In this document: one piece after another, positions 9,120-18,336 of the stretch
How positions within the stretch are numbered: the stretch's first letter is position 1
How the letters are laid out: each line of letters opens with the position of its first letter
Origin: Mesorhizobium sp. M2A.F.Ca.ET.046.03.2.1
Lineage (GTDB): Bacteria; Pseudomonadota; Alphaproteobacteria; Rhizobiales; Rhizobiaceae
Reading direction: 5' to 3'
Assembly (NCBI RefSeq): GCF_003952425.1
Contig: NZ_CP034449.1
Span: 2,914,001 to 2,978,000 of the forward strand
DNA length: 64,000 nucleotides
Made by a program: the position numbers and the translations under genes
Notes under the pieces: model-generated
Database searches by the model: none
Seen by the model: the letters and a program-made list of their open reading frames with translations, nothing else
Told to the model about the DNA's origin: nothing

Positions 9120-10298
9120 TCAGCCCGCCTGCGGGGCCGTTCGGGCCTGCACGGGCAGCCGGCGTTCGAACTCCCACAAAAGGACCGGGCAGGCTAGAAG
9201 AGCCGCCGAGCCGAGGCCGAGCGCCGCGCCGGCGCTGCCCGTCCAAAGCGAAAGCTTGCCGCCGAACCAAGGCGCGATCAGCATCGTGGCGTAGTAGACC
9301 GTGTAGAAGAGCCCCATTCCCAGCGCCCGTGTCGCCGGCGCCAGCACCCGCGCCGGCAGGCTCATGATCGCTCCGGCCGGCAGCCCGCAGACCAGGCCGA
9401 GCACAACCATGGTGGGCAGCACCGCTGAACAGCGCCATAGCAAGAGGACCAAGGCCGCGAAAGCGAGACAGCTTGTCGCCAGCATGGCGTTGCGGCTCCT
9501 GCTCTGGTCCGCGAGGTAGCCTCCGAGCGGAACCGAAAGAGCCGCGAGCCACAGCACGATGCTGACGGCCGAACCGGCGGCGGCGGTCGACCAGCCGCGC
9601 TCGACCAGCATCGACGGCGCGAAACTGAAGATCATGGCGAAGCCGACATTGTAGAAGGCCCAGATCAAACCCGCCAGCAGCACGGCCCAGACAGCAGGCT
9701 TCGCGAGCCGCGAGCCTTCCGCTGAAGCCGGAGCGGCGGCGGGTCCGGGTGGCTGGTACAGGAATCCCACCAGCGCAAGCGCCGCGACGATGAGCGCCAT
9801 CACGGCAATCTGCGTCCCCGCTATGCCGAATTCCGCCCGTATCAGCGGCAGCCCGGCGAGCGTGAGGGCGATGCCCAGCGGCCAAGAGTTGATGAAGATC
9901 GCCATCGCCGTGGCGATCCGCCGGCCCGTGAACCAGTCGACGACCATCTTGGTCATCAGCACGTTCAGCAGCACGCCTCCGACCCCGGAGATCAACCGTG
10001 CCGCGATCTGCACGCTCCATGAGGTTGAGGTGAAAAGCAGCATCTCGCCGGCCAGCATCATCGCCAGGCCGGCGAGCACGCTTGCCTTGTCGCCGAAGCG
10101 CCTGCCGATCGCGCCGCCGGGAAGCGCCAGCGCAACGCCCGGGGCGAAGTACAGACCGATGAGCACGCCGATGTCGGCGAGGTTTGCGTCGAGCGCCTTG
10201 CCCAGTTCCGGCGCAATGGCCGCGATGCTCTGGAATTGCACCGCTATCGCGGCGCGGGCGACGAACAGAACGGCAAGGATGGTCCAGCGGCTGGGCAC
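9120..10298 (-). CDS. MFS transporter (CynX/NimT-like)
   Basis: A 392-aa inner-membrane protein with about twelve hydrophobic segments and the MFS loop motif GGAIGRRFGDK between TM2 and TM3. It starts with GTG preceded by AGGAG at 6 bp spacing. The overall layout matches the CynX/NimT group, which exports or takes up small anions and drugs. It is convergent with the LacI gene and divergent from the Nudix gene, so no operon partner gives a substrate clue. Confidence 0.85.
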   Translation of the reverse strand: MPSRWTILAVLFVARAAIAVQFQSIAAIAPELGKALDANLADIGVLIGLYFAPGVALALPGGAIGRRFGDKASVLAGLAMMLAGEMLLFTSTSWSVQIAARLISGVGGVLLNVLMTKMVVDWFTGRRIATAMAIFINSWPLGIALTLAGLPLIRAEFGIAGTQIAVMALIVAALALVGFLYQPPGPAAAPASAEGSRLAKPAVWAVLLAGLIWAFYNVGFAMIFSFAPSMLVERGWSTAAAGSAVSIVLWLAALSVPLGGYLADQSRSRNAMLATSCLAFAALVLLLWRCSAVLPTMVVLGLVCGLPAGAIMSLPARVLAPATRALGMGLFYTVYYATMLIAPWFGGKLSLWTGSAGAALGLGSAALLACPVLLWEFERRLPVQARTAPQAG

Positions 10299-10480
10299 GG
10301 CACTGCTCCTGCTGAGACACTTGGCGGCTCGACTACGGTAGAAAGCAATGAATGTCTGGCGCGATCGATATCACGGATAATGCACTATTCGGCCCGCTCG
10401 GGAAGCCATCTGTCGCCCTGCATGAAAGCCTCATCACCAGTGCCAAGACGGCGCTCCGTCATCGACCTCACAACTCATCG

Positions 10481-10508
10481 TTGACATATATTCATAACAG
10501 ATATATGT
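10481..10508 (+). promoter_or_regulatory. Promoter/operator of the NrtR-SPFH-NADK operon
   Basis: A TTGACA box (10481-10486) overlaps the left arm of an inverted repeat, ACATATAT (10484-10491) and ATATATGT (10501-10508), with a 9-nt spacer. The start codon is 26 bp downstream. NrtR-type regulators bind palindromes in their own promoters, so autoregulation is an inference from position. Confidence 0.55.
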
Positions 10509-10533
10509 GTCTTGCATATTAGTGGAGCGCTCG

Positions 10534-11265
10534 ATGAACGAGACCGATTTCCTCAAGGACTACGACCCAAGCGCCTTCCAGCGGCCGTCGGTGGCGGTCG
10601 ACCTTGTGCTGCTCGGTATCCGCGCCGGCCGGCCGGCCGTGCTGCTGGTCAAGCGCGACCAGCTTCCGCATGCGGGGCGCTGGGCGCTGCCGGGCGGCTT
10701 TGTCGGCATCGACGAATCCCTCGACGCGGCCGTCGCGCGCGTGCTGCGCGAAAAGGCCGGCATGGGCGAGGCGCATCTCGAGCAGCTCTACACATTCGGC
10801 GCGGTGGAGCGCGATCCGCGCATGCGCATCATCAGCGTCGCCTATCTGGCGCTGCTCACCGAGCAGGCCTTCGATGCGGCGCTCGGCGCGAAGCCGACGC
10901 TGCTGCCAGCTACGATCCAGGTGCCCTGGGCCGGCGAGGCTGGTGGGCCGGTCGATGTGCTCGCGCCGGAAGGCGAAAAACTGACGCTCGCTTTCGATCA
11001 TGCCGATATCCTGGCGATGGCGATGCTCAGGCTGCGCGGCAAGCTCGACTATTCCGATGTCGCCTTCGCGCTGCTGCCCGAATTCTTCACGTTGCGGCAG
11101 CTGCAGGACGTGCATGAGGCGATCCTGGGCACGTCGCTCAACAAGCCGGCCTTCCGCCGGCGCCAACTCGACAAGGGCTGGCTGGCGGCAACCGGCGCCT
11201 ATGAATCGGGCGCTGCTTTCCGCCCGGCCGAGCTCTATCGTTTCCAACGTCTCATGGCTGATTGA
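10534..11265 (+). CDS. Nudix-domain protein with C-terminal winged helix (NrtR-like regulator)
   Basis: A 243-aa protein with a Nudix domain (about 20-150) and a C-terminal domain resembling the NrtR winged helix (LLPEFFTLRQLQDVHEAILG, FRRRQLDKGWL). The Nudix box is degenerate: G-x5-E is kept (GGFVGIDE) but the REUxEE part reads RVLREK, so the metal-binding glutamates are incomplete. This pattern fits a ligand-sensing regulator rather than an active hydrolase; NrtR proteins sense ADP-ribose and control NAD genes. ATG 10534 has GTGGAG ahead. The SPFH gene follows by 13 bp. Confidence 0.82.
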   Translation: MNETDFLKDYDPSAFQRPSVAVDLVLLGIRAGRPAVLLVKRDQLPHAGRWALPGGFVGIDESLDAAVARVLREKAGMGEAHLEQLYTFGAVERDPRMRIISVAYLALLTEQAFDAALGAKPTLLPATIQVPWAGEAGGPVDVLAPEGEKLTLAFDHADILAMAMLRLRGKLDYSDVAFALLPEFFTLRQLQDVHEAILGTSLNKPAFRRRQLDKGWLAATGAYESGAAFRPAELYRFQRLMAD

Positions 11266-11278
11266 GGGAGAGACCATC

Positions 11279-12262
11279 ATGGCCACCATTCGCAGTTTCG
11301 GCTTCATTGCCCAGCTTCGCAGCGAGGCAAGCAGCCACGTCATCCGCTACCGCAACGGCCGAGAAATGCAGAGCGGCCGCGGCCTGGTCTTCTGGTTCGT
11401 GCCCGAGACCGCCAGCATCGCCGAGCTGCCGATGGACGACCGCGAGATGACGCTCTTCGTCAAGGGCCGCAGCCAGGATTTCCAGACCGTCGCCGTGCAG
11501 GGCACGATCGGCTGGCATGTGGTCGATCCGGCGCGGCTCGCCGAACGCGTCGATTTCAGCATCGATCTCAGGACCGGCAAGCTGCGCGGCGAACCGATCG
11601 AGAAGATCCAGGCCCGCATCGCCGGCATCGCCAACCAGGCGGTGCAGCAATATCTCGGCCAGGCGCCGGTGCGCGCGCTGCTCGACGGCGGCCCGGCGCC
11701 CTTGCGCGAGCGGCTGCAGGCGCTGGTCGCCGCCGATCCCGCGCTGACCGACATCGGTGTCGCCGCCGTCGCGGTCAGGCTCACCAATTTGACACCGACA
11801 AGCGAGCTCGAGCGGGCGCTGCAGACGCCGACCTTCGAGGCGCTGCAGCAGAAGGCCGACGAGGCGACCTTCCAGCGCCGGGCGCTTGCCGTGGAGAAGG
11901 AGCGCGCCATCGCCGAGAACGAGCTGGCGAACAAGACCGAGCTGGCGCGGCGCGAGAAGCTGCTCATCGCCGAAGAGGCCGAGAACGCCCGCAACCGCGC
12001 CACCGGCGCGGCCGAGGCGCAGCAGATCGAAGCTGGCGCCGAGGCCGAGCGGATCCGCGCCATCGAGGGCGCCAAGGCGGAAGCCGAATGGCAGCATATC
12101 GCCATCTACCGCGACCTGCCGCCCGCGATCCTGCTCGGCCTTGCCGCCCAGCAGCTCGCCGGCAAGCTGGACAAGATCGAGCATGTCAACGTCACGCCCG
12201 ACCTGCTCGCCACCGTGCTCGGCGAATTCCGCAAGGCCCCGGCGGTGATCGAAGGCCGGTGA
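11279..12262 (+). CDS. SPFH/band-7 domain protein
   Basis: A 327-aa protein with an SPFH domain (about 30-200) and an Ala/Glu-rich helical, coiled-coil region (about 215-285: EKERAIAENELANKTELARR). No N-terminal membrane hairpin is evident, unlike classical flotillin or stomatin, so membrane attachment may be peripheral. GAGGGAGAG precedes the ATG. It lies between an NrtR-like regulator and an NAD-kinase-like gene with short spacers, an arrangement that suggests a role linked to NAD(P) or ADP-ribose metabolism. The biochemical role is unknown. Confidence 0.82.
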   Translation: MATIRSFGFIAQLRSEASSHVIRYRNGREMQSGRGLVFWFVPETASIAELPMDDREMTLFVKGRSQDFQTVAVQGTIGWHVVDPARLAERVDFSIDLRTGKLRGEPIEKIQARIAGIANQAVQQYLGQAPVRALLDGGPAPLRERLQALVAADPALTDIGVAAVAVRLTNLTPTSELERALQTPTFEALQQKADEATFQRRALAVEKERAIAENELANKTELARREKLLIAEEAENARNRATGAAEAQQIEAGAEAERIRAIEGAKAEAEWQHIAIYRDLPPAILLGLAAQQLAGKLDKIEHVNVTPDLLATVLGEFRKAPAVIEGR

Positions 12263-12272
12263 GGAGCGAGCC

Positions 12273-13162
12273 ATGGCCGCGAACCGTCCCCGCGCGGTCT
12301 TCGTGACGCGCGAGACCGACTACGAGCTGTTGATCGCGCATCACGCGACGCGCGGCCAGGCGCGCTTCTTCCTCGAGACGCGCGGCCAGCGGCTGGAAGA
12401 CGTCGAGGCCCGGCACGATCGCTTCCACGCGGTGCTCGGCACGGCGCGCGCCTCGGTGCCGGCCGACTGGCGCCAGACCCTGGTGAGCCGCGCCGACCTC
12501 AACCGCTTCCTGTTCGCCCGACGACGTCATTGTCGCCGTCGGGCAGGACGGGCTGGTCGCCAACGTCGCCAAATATCTCAACGGCCAGCCGGTCCTCGGC
12601 GTCAATCCGGCGCCGGATCTCTATGACGGCGTCCTGGTGCGCATCGGCGTCGGCAGGCTGACAAAACTGCTTGCCGCCAGCAACGCCGGCGATCTCCAGA
12701 TGGAATCGCGCACCATGGTCCAGGCCGAGCTCGAAGCGGGTGAGACGCTGCTTGCGCTCAACGAGATATTCGTCGGCCATCGCAGCCATCAGTCGGCCCG
12801 CTATCGAGGCGGAAGGCGAGGCGGAGGACCATTCCTCCAGCGGCCTCATCGTCGCCTCCGGCACCGGCGCGACCGGCTGGGCGCGCTCGATCATGGAAGC
12901 GACGCATCTGGAGCTGTCGCTCGGCCGCGAGGAACATGCGGTCGGCTTCTGGGTTCGCGAGCCCTTCCCGAGCATCGCCACCGCCACGAAATTGCGGGCG
13001 GGAAAGATCACCGAGAAACCGCTCTTCATCATCTCGCGCATGAACGAGGGCGGCGTGATCTTCGCCGACGGCATCGAGCAGGATTTCATCGCCTTCGACT
13101 GGGGCCGGCAGGTGCGGCTGTCGCCAGCGTCAAGGGTGTTGCGGCTGGTGATCGACCGGTAG
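12273..13162 (+). pseudogene. NAD(+) kinase-like gene, frame-broken twice
   Basis: Three frames join into one NAD-kinase-like protein of about 295 aa. Piece 1 is 12273 to about 12516 (MAANRPRAVFVTRE). Piece 2 runs from about 12517 to 12805 with the nucleotide-binding VAVGQDGLVAN and VLGVNPAP. Piece 3 runs from about 12808 to 13162 with VASGTGATGW, equivalent to the family's TGSTAY-like loop. The first break looks like loss of 2 bp in GCGCCC, the second an indel at TATCGAGG. The 5' end has a good ribosome site and both motifs are intact, so decay is recent or the breaks are sequence errors. It is the third gene of the NrtR-SPFH operon. Confidence 0.78.
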
Positions 13163-13191
13163 GACCGAGTTGGCCGCAAAACCTGCAATAG

Positions 13192-13740
13192 TCAGCCCTG
13201 GACGGCGCCGGTCTTTCCAGCCTTCCCGTTCGCGCCGTCGAGCAGGGCGATCAATCCCTTGAGGATGTCGATCGGCGGCGGCGGACATCCGGGAATGTGC
13301 AGGTCGACCGGCACCACGTCCGACACGCCGCCGACAACGGCGTAGCCGCCGGCGAAGCAGCCGCCGTCCTTGGCGCAGTCGCCTAATGCAACCACCCATT
13401 TCGGGTTGGGCGTCGCCTCAAAGGTCCGCTTCAGCGCCTCGCGCATGTTCTTGGTGACCGGCCCGGTGACCATCAGCACGTCGGCATGGCGCGGCGAGGC
13501 GACGAAGCGGAAGCCGAAGCGCTCGATGTCGTAGAAGGCATTGTTGAGCGCGTGCATTTCGAGCTCGCAGCCATTGCAGGAGCCGGCATCGACCGCGCGG
13601 ATCGCCAGGCTCCGGCCGAGTTTCCGGCGCGCCATGCCGTCAAGCGCGCGCGCCAGCTCGTCGACGGCAGCATTGCTGACTTGCGGCGCGCGTTCCGTCA
13701 GGGGCGGGCGGATCAGGCTTTCGAAGAGCAGTTTTCGCAT
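13192..13740 (-). CDS. hyfI: Hydrogenase-4 / complex I-like small subunit (HyfI/NuoB family)
   Basis: A 182-aa iron-sulfur subunit homologous to NuoB and HycG/HyfI. The cluster ligands are in place: CNGCE (about residues 54-57), GDCAKDGGC (about 120) and PGCPPPP (about 150), so a proximal N2-type 4Fe-4S cluster should form. It is the last gene of the operon, 4 bp after the large subunit. It docks on the HyfG-like subunit in the peripheral arm. No hydrogenase maturation genes are in the window. Confidence 0.88.
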   Translation of the reverse strand: MRKLLFESLIRPPLTERAPQVSNAAVDELARALDGMARRKLGRSLAIRAVDAGSCNGCELEMHALNNAFYDIERFGFRFVASPRHADVLMVTGPVTKNMREALKRTFEATPNPKWVVALGDCAKDGGCFAGGYAVVGGVSDVVPVDLHIPGCPPPPIDILKGLIALLDGANGKAGKTGAVQG

Positions 13741-13744
13741 GGTT

Positions 13745-15256
13745 CTACAGGTCGTGGCCGGAATAGGAGCAGTTGAACGATTTGTTGCAGAGCGGGAAAT
13801 CGGCGACGATGTTGCCTTCGATCGCCGCCTCCAAGAGCGGCCACTGGAACCATGACGGGTCGCGCAGGTGGCAGCGCTCGATCAGGCCGTCCTCGCCAAT
13901 GCGCAGCCAGACCAGGATGTCGCCGCGAAAACCCTCGACCAGCGCCATGCCCTCGCGCGGCTCTTCCGGTGCAGCGATATCGACGCTGATCGGGCCGGCG
14001 GGCAGCCGCCCGAGAATCTGCTCGACCAGCGACAGGCTCTGCTCGACCTCCCGCACGCGGATCCAGACGCGCGCGTTGACGTCGCCTTCCTGCAGCACCG
14101 GCACATCGAAGGCGAGCTCGTCATAAGGCGCGTAACCCGGGCTGCGGCGCGCATCGAAATCGCGGCCCGAGGCGCGGCCGACATAGCCGCCGGCGGCATA
14201 TTGCCGGGCAAGCTCGCCCTTGAGCCGGCCGGTCGCCACCGTCCGGTCCTGCAGCGAGGCGGTGTTGTCGTAGAGCTCGACCAGATGCGGGAAGCGCCGC
14301 CTGATCTCGGCGATCAGCGATCGGATGGCGTCCGTCCCCGCCTCGTCCAGATCGCTTGCCGTGCCGCCGGGCAGGATGCGGTCGCGCATCAGGCGGTGGC
14401 CGAAGGCCGCATCGGCGGCGCGCAACACGCGTTCGCGCAACACGCCGCAATGCGCGTGCATGATCGCGAAGGCGGCGTCGTTGCAGATGGCGCCGATGTC
14501 GCCGAGGTGGTTGGCCAGGCGCTCCAATTCGGCCATCAGCGCCCGCAGCCAGATCGCGCGCCCCGGCGGCGTGATGCCGAGCGCCGCCTCCACCGCGCGG
14601 GCGAAGGCGAGCGAATAGGCGACAGTGCTGTCCCCTGAAGTCCGGCCCGCGAGTTTCGCGGCACGATCGATCGATGCGCCCTGCATCAACGCTTCGATGC
14701 CCTTGTGCACATAGCCCAGCCGCTCCTCCAGCCGCACCACGGTTTCGCCGCCTGCCGTGAAGCGGAAATGCCCCGGCTCGATGATGCCGGCATGCACCGG
14801 CCCGACAGGAATCTGATGGAGGCTCTCGCCCTCGGCCGCCAGGAACCGGTAGGACGACGCGGCCGCCGGCCCGCCGGGCCGCGCCGCCAGCGGGTGGCTG
14901 ATGCCCCACTGTCCATGGTCGAGCCAGCGGCGGGTATCGGGCAGGCCTTGCGGCGCCAGCCCGAAAAGATCCGCTGCGGCGCGTTCCAGCCGGAGCGCCG
15001 GTGGATGGAGCTGGCCGACCGACGGGTAACGGCCGCCACGGCAATCCAGGCTGATCACGCCGATGGTCTGCGCCTCGTCGAGAAGCGCCATGTGCACCTT
15101 GTCAGGCTCCCCCCACAGGCCGAGCAGGCTCCAGCGTCCGGCGACGAGCTGCTCGACGGCGAGGTTCCAGGCCTTCGGAGCGACGACGCCGCGCCGCCAG
15201 GGCGCGTGATGTTCGACCTGGCGGTCGGCCTCGATGAGATCGGCGAGCGCGGGCAT
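13745..15256 (-). CDS. hyfG: Hydrogenase-4-like large subunit fused 30/49 kDa (HyfG/HycE family) without Ni-Fe ligands
   Basis: A 503-aa protein combining an N-terminal NuoC/30-kDa-like domain (about 1-150) and a NuoD/49-kDa-like domain (GHFRF to the C-terminus). The C-terminal end LCNKSFNCSYSGHDL is not the CxxCxxH/R of [NiFe] hydrogenases. The first ligand pair is also gone, reading AGRTSGDST where hydrogenases have a CGxC motif. It therefore cannot bind the Ni-Fe centre in the usual way and is more like the hydrogenase-related Ehr complexes. Start 15256 has GTGAGG upstream; 15271 is an alternative. Confidence 0.85.
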   Translation of the reverse strand: MPALADLIEADRQVEHHAPWRRGVVAPKAWNLAVEQLVAGRWSLLGLWGEPDKVHMALLDEAQTIGVISLDCRGGRYPSVGQLHPPALRLERAAADLFGLAPQGLPDTRRWLDHGQWGISHPLAARPGGPAAASSYRFLAAEGESLHQIPVGPVHAGIIEPGHFRFTAGGETVVRLEERLGYVHKGIEALMQGASIDRAAKLAGRTSGDSTVAYSLAFARAVEAALGITPPGRAIWLRALMAELERLANHLGDIGAICNDAAFAIMHAHCGVLRERVLRAADAAFGHRLMRDRILPGGTASDLDEAGTDAIRSLIAEIRRRFPHLVELYDNTASLQDRTVATGRLKGELARQYAAGGYVGRASGRDFDARRSPGYAPYDELAFDVPVLQEGDVNARVWIRVREVEQSLSLVEQILGRLPAGPISVDIAAPEEPREGMALVEGFRGDILVWLRIGEDGLIERCHLRDPSWFQWPLLEAAIEGNIVADFPLCNKSFNCSYSGHDL

Positions 15257-15275
15257 GTTTTTCCTCACCATGCGC

Positions 15276-16727
15276 CTACCCCAGGATGCCGGCGACATGC
15301 TGGAACCACGCCACCAGCGGCGCCGGCAGATAGATGCCGGCGGCAAACACCAAGGCGAGGTGCGAATACATCGGCACATAGGACGCCTCGACAGGCGCCA
15401 TGCCGCCGCGCGGCTCGCCGAAGGCGACGCCGGTCAGCCGCAGCAGCAGCGCGCCGAAGGCGATGAGCAGCCCGAACACCAGCGGGACCGCCAGCCACGG
15501 ATGCCTGGCGAAAGTCGAGCTGACGACTAGGAATTCGCTCATGAAGATGCCGAGCGGCGGCAGGCCGGCAATGGCCACGACGCCGATGACCAGCGCCCAG
15601 CCAAGTCCGGGATGGCTTTCGGTCAGCCCCCTGATCTCGGAGATCTTCTGCGTGCCCTTGACCTGCGCGATATGGCCGACGGCGAAGAAGATCGCCGATT
15701 TGGTCAGGCTGTGCATGACCATGTGCAGCAGGCCGGCGAAATTGGCGAGCGGGCCGCCCATGCCGAAGGCAAAGACGATGATGCCCATATGCTCGATCGA
15801 GGAATAGGCGAACAGGCGTTTGATGTCGCGGCGGCGGTAGAGCATGAAGGCCGCGAAGATCAGCGAGGTCAGTCCCATCGTGACCATCAGCGGCCCGGGC
15901 CCGATCGCCTGCGGGCTCGCCGCGAGCAACAGCTTGAAGCGCAGCACGGCATAGAGCGCGACATTGAGCAGCAGGCCCGACAGCACCGCCGAGATCGGCG
16001 TCGGGCCCTCGGCATGGGCGTCGGGCAGCCAGGCATGCAAGGGGGCAAGGCCGACCTTGGTGCCGTAACCGAGCAGCAGGAAGATGAAGGCGACGCTGAG
16101 CAGCGCTGGATCGAAACGCGCCGCCTTTTCGATCAGCACCGACCAGACCATGGCGTTGGTGCCTTCGCCGACGACCGGCTGCGCAGCCATGTAGACGAGG
16201 ATCGTTCCGAACAGCGCGAGCGCGATGCCGACGCTGCCGAGGATGAAATATTTCCACGCCGCTTCCAGCGCCTCATGCGTGCGGTAGATGCCGACCATCA
16301 GCACGGTGGTCAGCGTGGCGAGCTCCACCGCGACCCACATCAGGCCGATATTGTTCGACACGAAGGCCAAGTTCATGCCGAACATCATGATCTGGTACAT
16401 CGCGTGGTAGAAGCGCAGGTTCGGCGCGGTCAGCCGGCCGGTTTCCAGCTCATGCGCGATGTAGGACGCGCTGAACACGCTGGTGGTGAAGCCGACGAAT
16501 GTGTTGAGCACGATGAAGACGATGTTGAGGTCGTCGACCAGGAGGTATTGTCCCGGCGCTGGCCGTTCCGTGACGAACAGCGACAGCGCCGCGAGCAAGG
16601 TGAGCAGGCTGGCGATGACATTGACGGTCGCCGTCATGCGGTAGTTCGGCATTGCCGCCAGGATGGCCGCGGCACCCGCCGGGATAAAAAGGATCGCGGC
16701 CACGGCGTCGAAGGAAAACCCGCTCAC
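15276..16727 (-). CDS. hyfF: Hydrogenase-4-like antiporter subunit (HyfF/NuoN family)
   Basis: A 483-aa polytopic membrane protein of the Mrp-antiporter/NuoLMN family with about fourteen hydrophobic segments. It keeps the conserved TM5 glutamate (WVAVELATL) and the TM7-8 segment GYGTKVGLAPLHAWLPDAH with the key Lys and His. It is predicted to form one proton- or sodium-translocating channel of the complex. Its start overlaps the hyfE stop by 4 bp. Confidence 0.9.
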   Translation of the reverse strand: MSGFSFDAVAAILFIPAGAAAILAAMPNYRMTATVNVIASLLTLLAALSLFVTERPAPGQYLLVDDLNIVFIVLNTFVGFTTSVFSASYIAHELETGRLTAPNLRFYHAMYQIMMFGMNLAFVSNNIGLMWVAVELATLTTVLMVGIYRTHEALEAAWKYFILGSVGIALALFGTILVYMAAQPVVGEGTNAMVWSVLIEKAARFDPALLSVAFIFLLLGYGTKVGLAPLHAWLPDAHAEGPTPISAVLSGLLLNVALYAVLRFKLLLAASPQAIGPGPLMVTMGLTSLIFAAFMLYRRRDIKRLFAYSSIEHMGIIVFAFGMGGPLANFAGLLHMVMHSLTKSAIFFAVGHIAQVKGTQKISEIRGLTESHPGLGWALVIGVVAIAGLPPLGIFMSEFLVVSSTFARHPWLAVPLVFGLLIAFGALLLRLTGVAFGEPRGGMAPVEASYVPMYSHLALVFAAGIYLPAPLVAWFQHVAGILG

Positions 16728-17386
16728 CGGCGTTCTCCCCGGTAGTCGTCGAGCGCGCCGATATCGACCGAATCGAACCGTTCCCGGATGCGGAACAGGA
16801 AGACGCCGATGACGATGAAGGCGATCAGGATTGAGAAGGCGACGCTGATCTCGACCACCAGCGGCATGCCCTTGGCGCCGGTGGCGGCCAGCACCAGGCC
16901 GTTCTCCAGCGACATGAAGCCGACGACCTGGCTGACGGCGTTGCGCCTTGTGACCATAACCAGCAGGCCGAGCAGGATGATCGACAGCGCGAAGGCGAGA
17001 TCCTCGCGGGCGAGCGGATCGGCCTCGGGCGTCACCCGCAGCATCAGCACCATGGAGAGCGTCACTAGCCCGATGCCGGCGAGCATGGTCGGGCCGATGC
17101 CGACCGCGGTCTCGATGTCGCGGTGGATGCCGAGCCGCTGGATGATGCGATGCAGCCCGACGGGAATGACGATCGCCTTGAAGACCAACGCGATTGCCGC
17201 CGTGATGTAGAGATGATGCGCGTCCTGGATGTAAGCCTGCCAGGCTACCGAAAGCGCCAGCACTACGGCATGCAGCGCAAAGACATTGATCAGCGCGAAC
17301 AGCCGGTCCTGGTAGAGCATCATGAAGGAGATCAGCACCAGGCTGCCGGCGAGCAGATGGGCGATGTCGAAGGTGAGACCGTTCAT
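16724..17386 (-). CDS. hyfE: Hydrogenase-4-like membrane subunit HyfE
   Basis: A 220-aa membrane protein with about six hydrophobic segments; the C-terminal half (VVGFMSLENGLVLAA) is NuoK-like. The ATG at 17386 overlaps the hyfC stop as TGATG; an in-frame GTG one codon upstream is less likely. It is a membrane-arm component between the antiporter-like subunits and the HyfC quinone/channel subunit. No catalytic role of its own is expected. Confidence 0.87.
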   Translation of the reverse strand: MNGLTFDIAHLLAGSLVLISFMMLYQDRLFALINVFALHAVVLALSVAWQAYIQDAHHLYITAAIALVFKAIVIPVGLHRIIQRLGIHRDIETAVGIGPTMLAGIGLVTLSMVLMLRVTPEADPLAREDLAFALSIILLGLLVMVTRRNAVSQVVGFMSLENGLVLAATGAKGMPLVVEISVAFSILIAFIVIGVFLFRIRERFDSVDIGALDDYRGERR

Positions 17387-18336
17387 CACAGGCTCCGCGA
17401 GACGAACAGCAACAGCGTGCCGAGCAGCGCCAGCATCAGCGCCGCGCCCAGGAAGTCCGGCACGCGGAAGACGCGCATCTTGGCGACCGCCGTCTCGAAC
17501 ACGGCAAGCAGGATGGCGAGCACCGTGAGCTTGCAGAGATAGGCGGCCGCGCCGATGGCCAGCGATTTCGGCCCGGTCCCGCCGCTGTCCAGCCCCCAGG
17601 GCAGGAAGACGCAGGCGATCAGCGACATATAGAGCAGCAGCTTGAGGAAGGTGGCGAGCTCGATCATCGCCAGATGGCGGCCGGAATATTCCAGGATCAT
17701 CGCCTCATGCACCATGGTGAGCTCCAGATGCGTGGCCGGATTGTCGACCGGTATGCGCGCATTCTCGGCGATCGCCACCATCACGAGCGCGATCAGCGAC
17801 ATGCCGAGCGACACCCGCAGCCCGACTTGCGGAGAGCCCATGAAGGCGGCGACCGTCGAGAGCTGCGTGGCGCCGGCCAGCAGCGCCAGGCTGAAGACGG
17901 TGAGCAGCATCGCCGGTTCGGCCAGCGACGCGATCATCACCTCGCGGCTGGCGCCGAGGCCGCCGAAGCTGGTGCCGACATCCATCCCGGCCAGCGCCTG
18001 GAAGAAGCGCGCGCTGCCGAGCAGCGCCACGATGACGATGAGGTCGGCGGTCCAGCTGAATTCGAGGCCGGTGGCGAATGTCGGGACGAGCGCGGCCGCG
18101 ACCCAGGTGGCCGCGAAGATCAGATAGGGCGTCACCCGGAACAGCCAGGACGCATTGTCCGCCAGCACGACCTCCTTGCGCATCAGCCTGACGAGATCGC
18201 GATAGGGCTGGATCAGCGAAGACCCCTGCCGCCTGACCAGCCTTGCCTTCACCTTGCGCACGAAGCCGATCAGCAGCGGCGCCAGCAAAAGCACGACCAG
18301 CATCTGCGCGCCCTGCACGGCCAGCTGCGAGATCAT
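17386..18336 (-). CDS. hyfC: Hydrogenase-4-like membrane anchor HyfC (NuoH family)
   Basis: A 316-aa polytopic protein of the NuoH/HycD family that links the membrane arm to the Fe-S arm. It has the family loops QPYRDLVRLMRKE and ENARIPVDNPATHLELTMVH, whose acidic residues line the proton pathway. The chosen ATG (18336) overlaps the hyfB stop as ATGA and gives the usual family N-terminus MISQLAVQG; 18342 is an in-frame alternative. Membrane located. Confidence 0.9.
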   Translation of the reverse strand: MISQLAVQGAQMLVVLLLAPLLIGFVRKVKARLVRRQGSSLIQPYRDLVRLMRKEVVLADNASWLFRVTPYLIFAATWVAAALVPTFATGLEFSWTADLIVIVALLGSARFFQALAGMDVGTSFGGLGASREVMIASLAEPAMLLTVFSLALLAGATQLSTVAAFMGSPQVGLRVSLGMSLIALVMVAIAENARIPVDNPATHLELTMVHEAMILEYSGRHLAMIELATFLKLLLYMSLIACVFLPWGLDSGGTGPKSLAIGAAAYLCKLTVLAILLAVFETAVAKMRVFRVPDFLGAALMLALLGTLLLFVSRSL

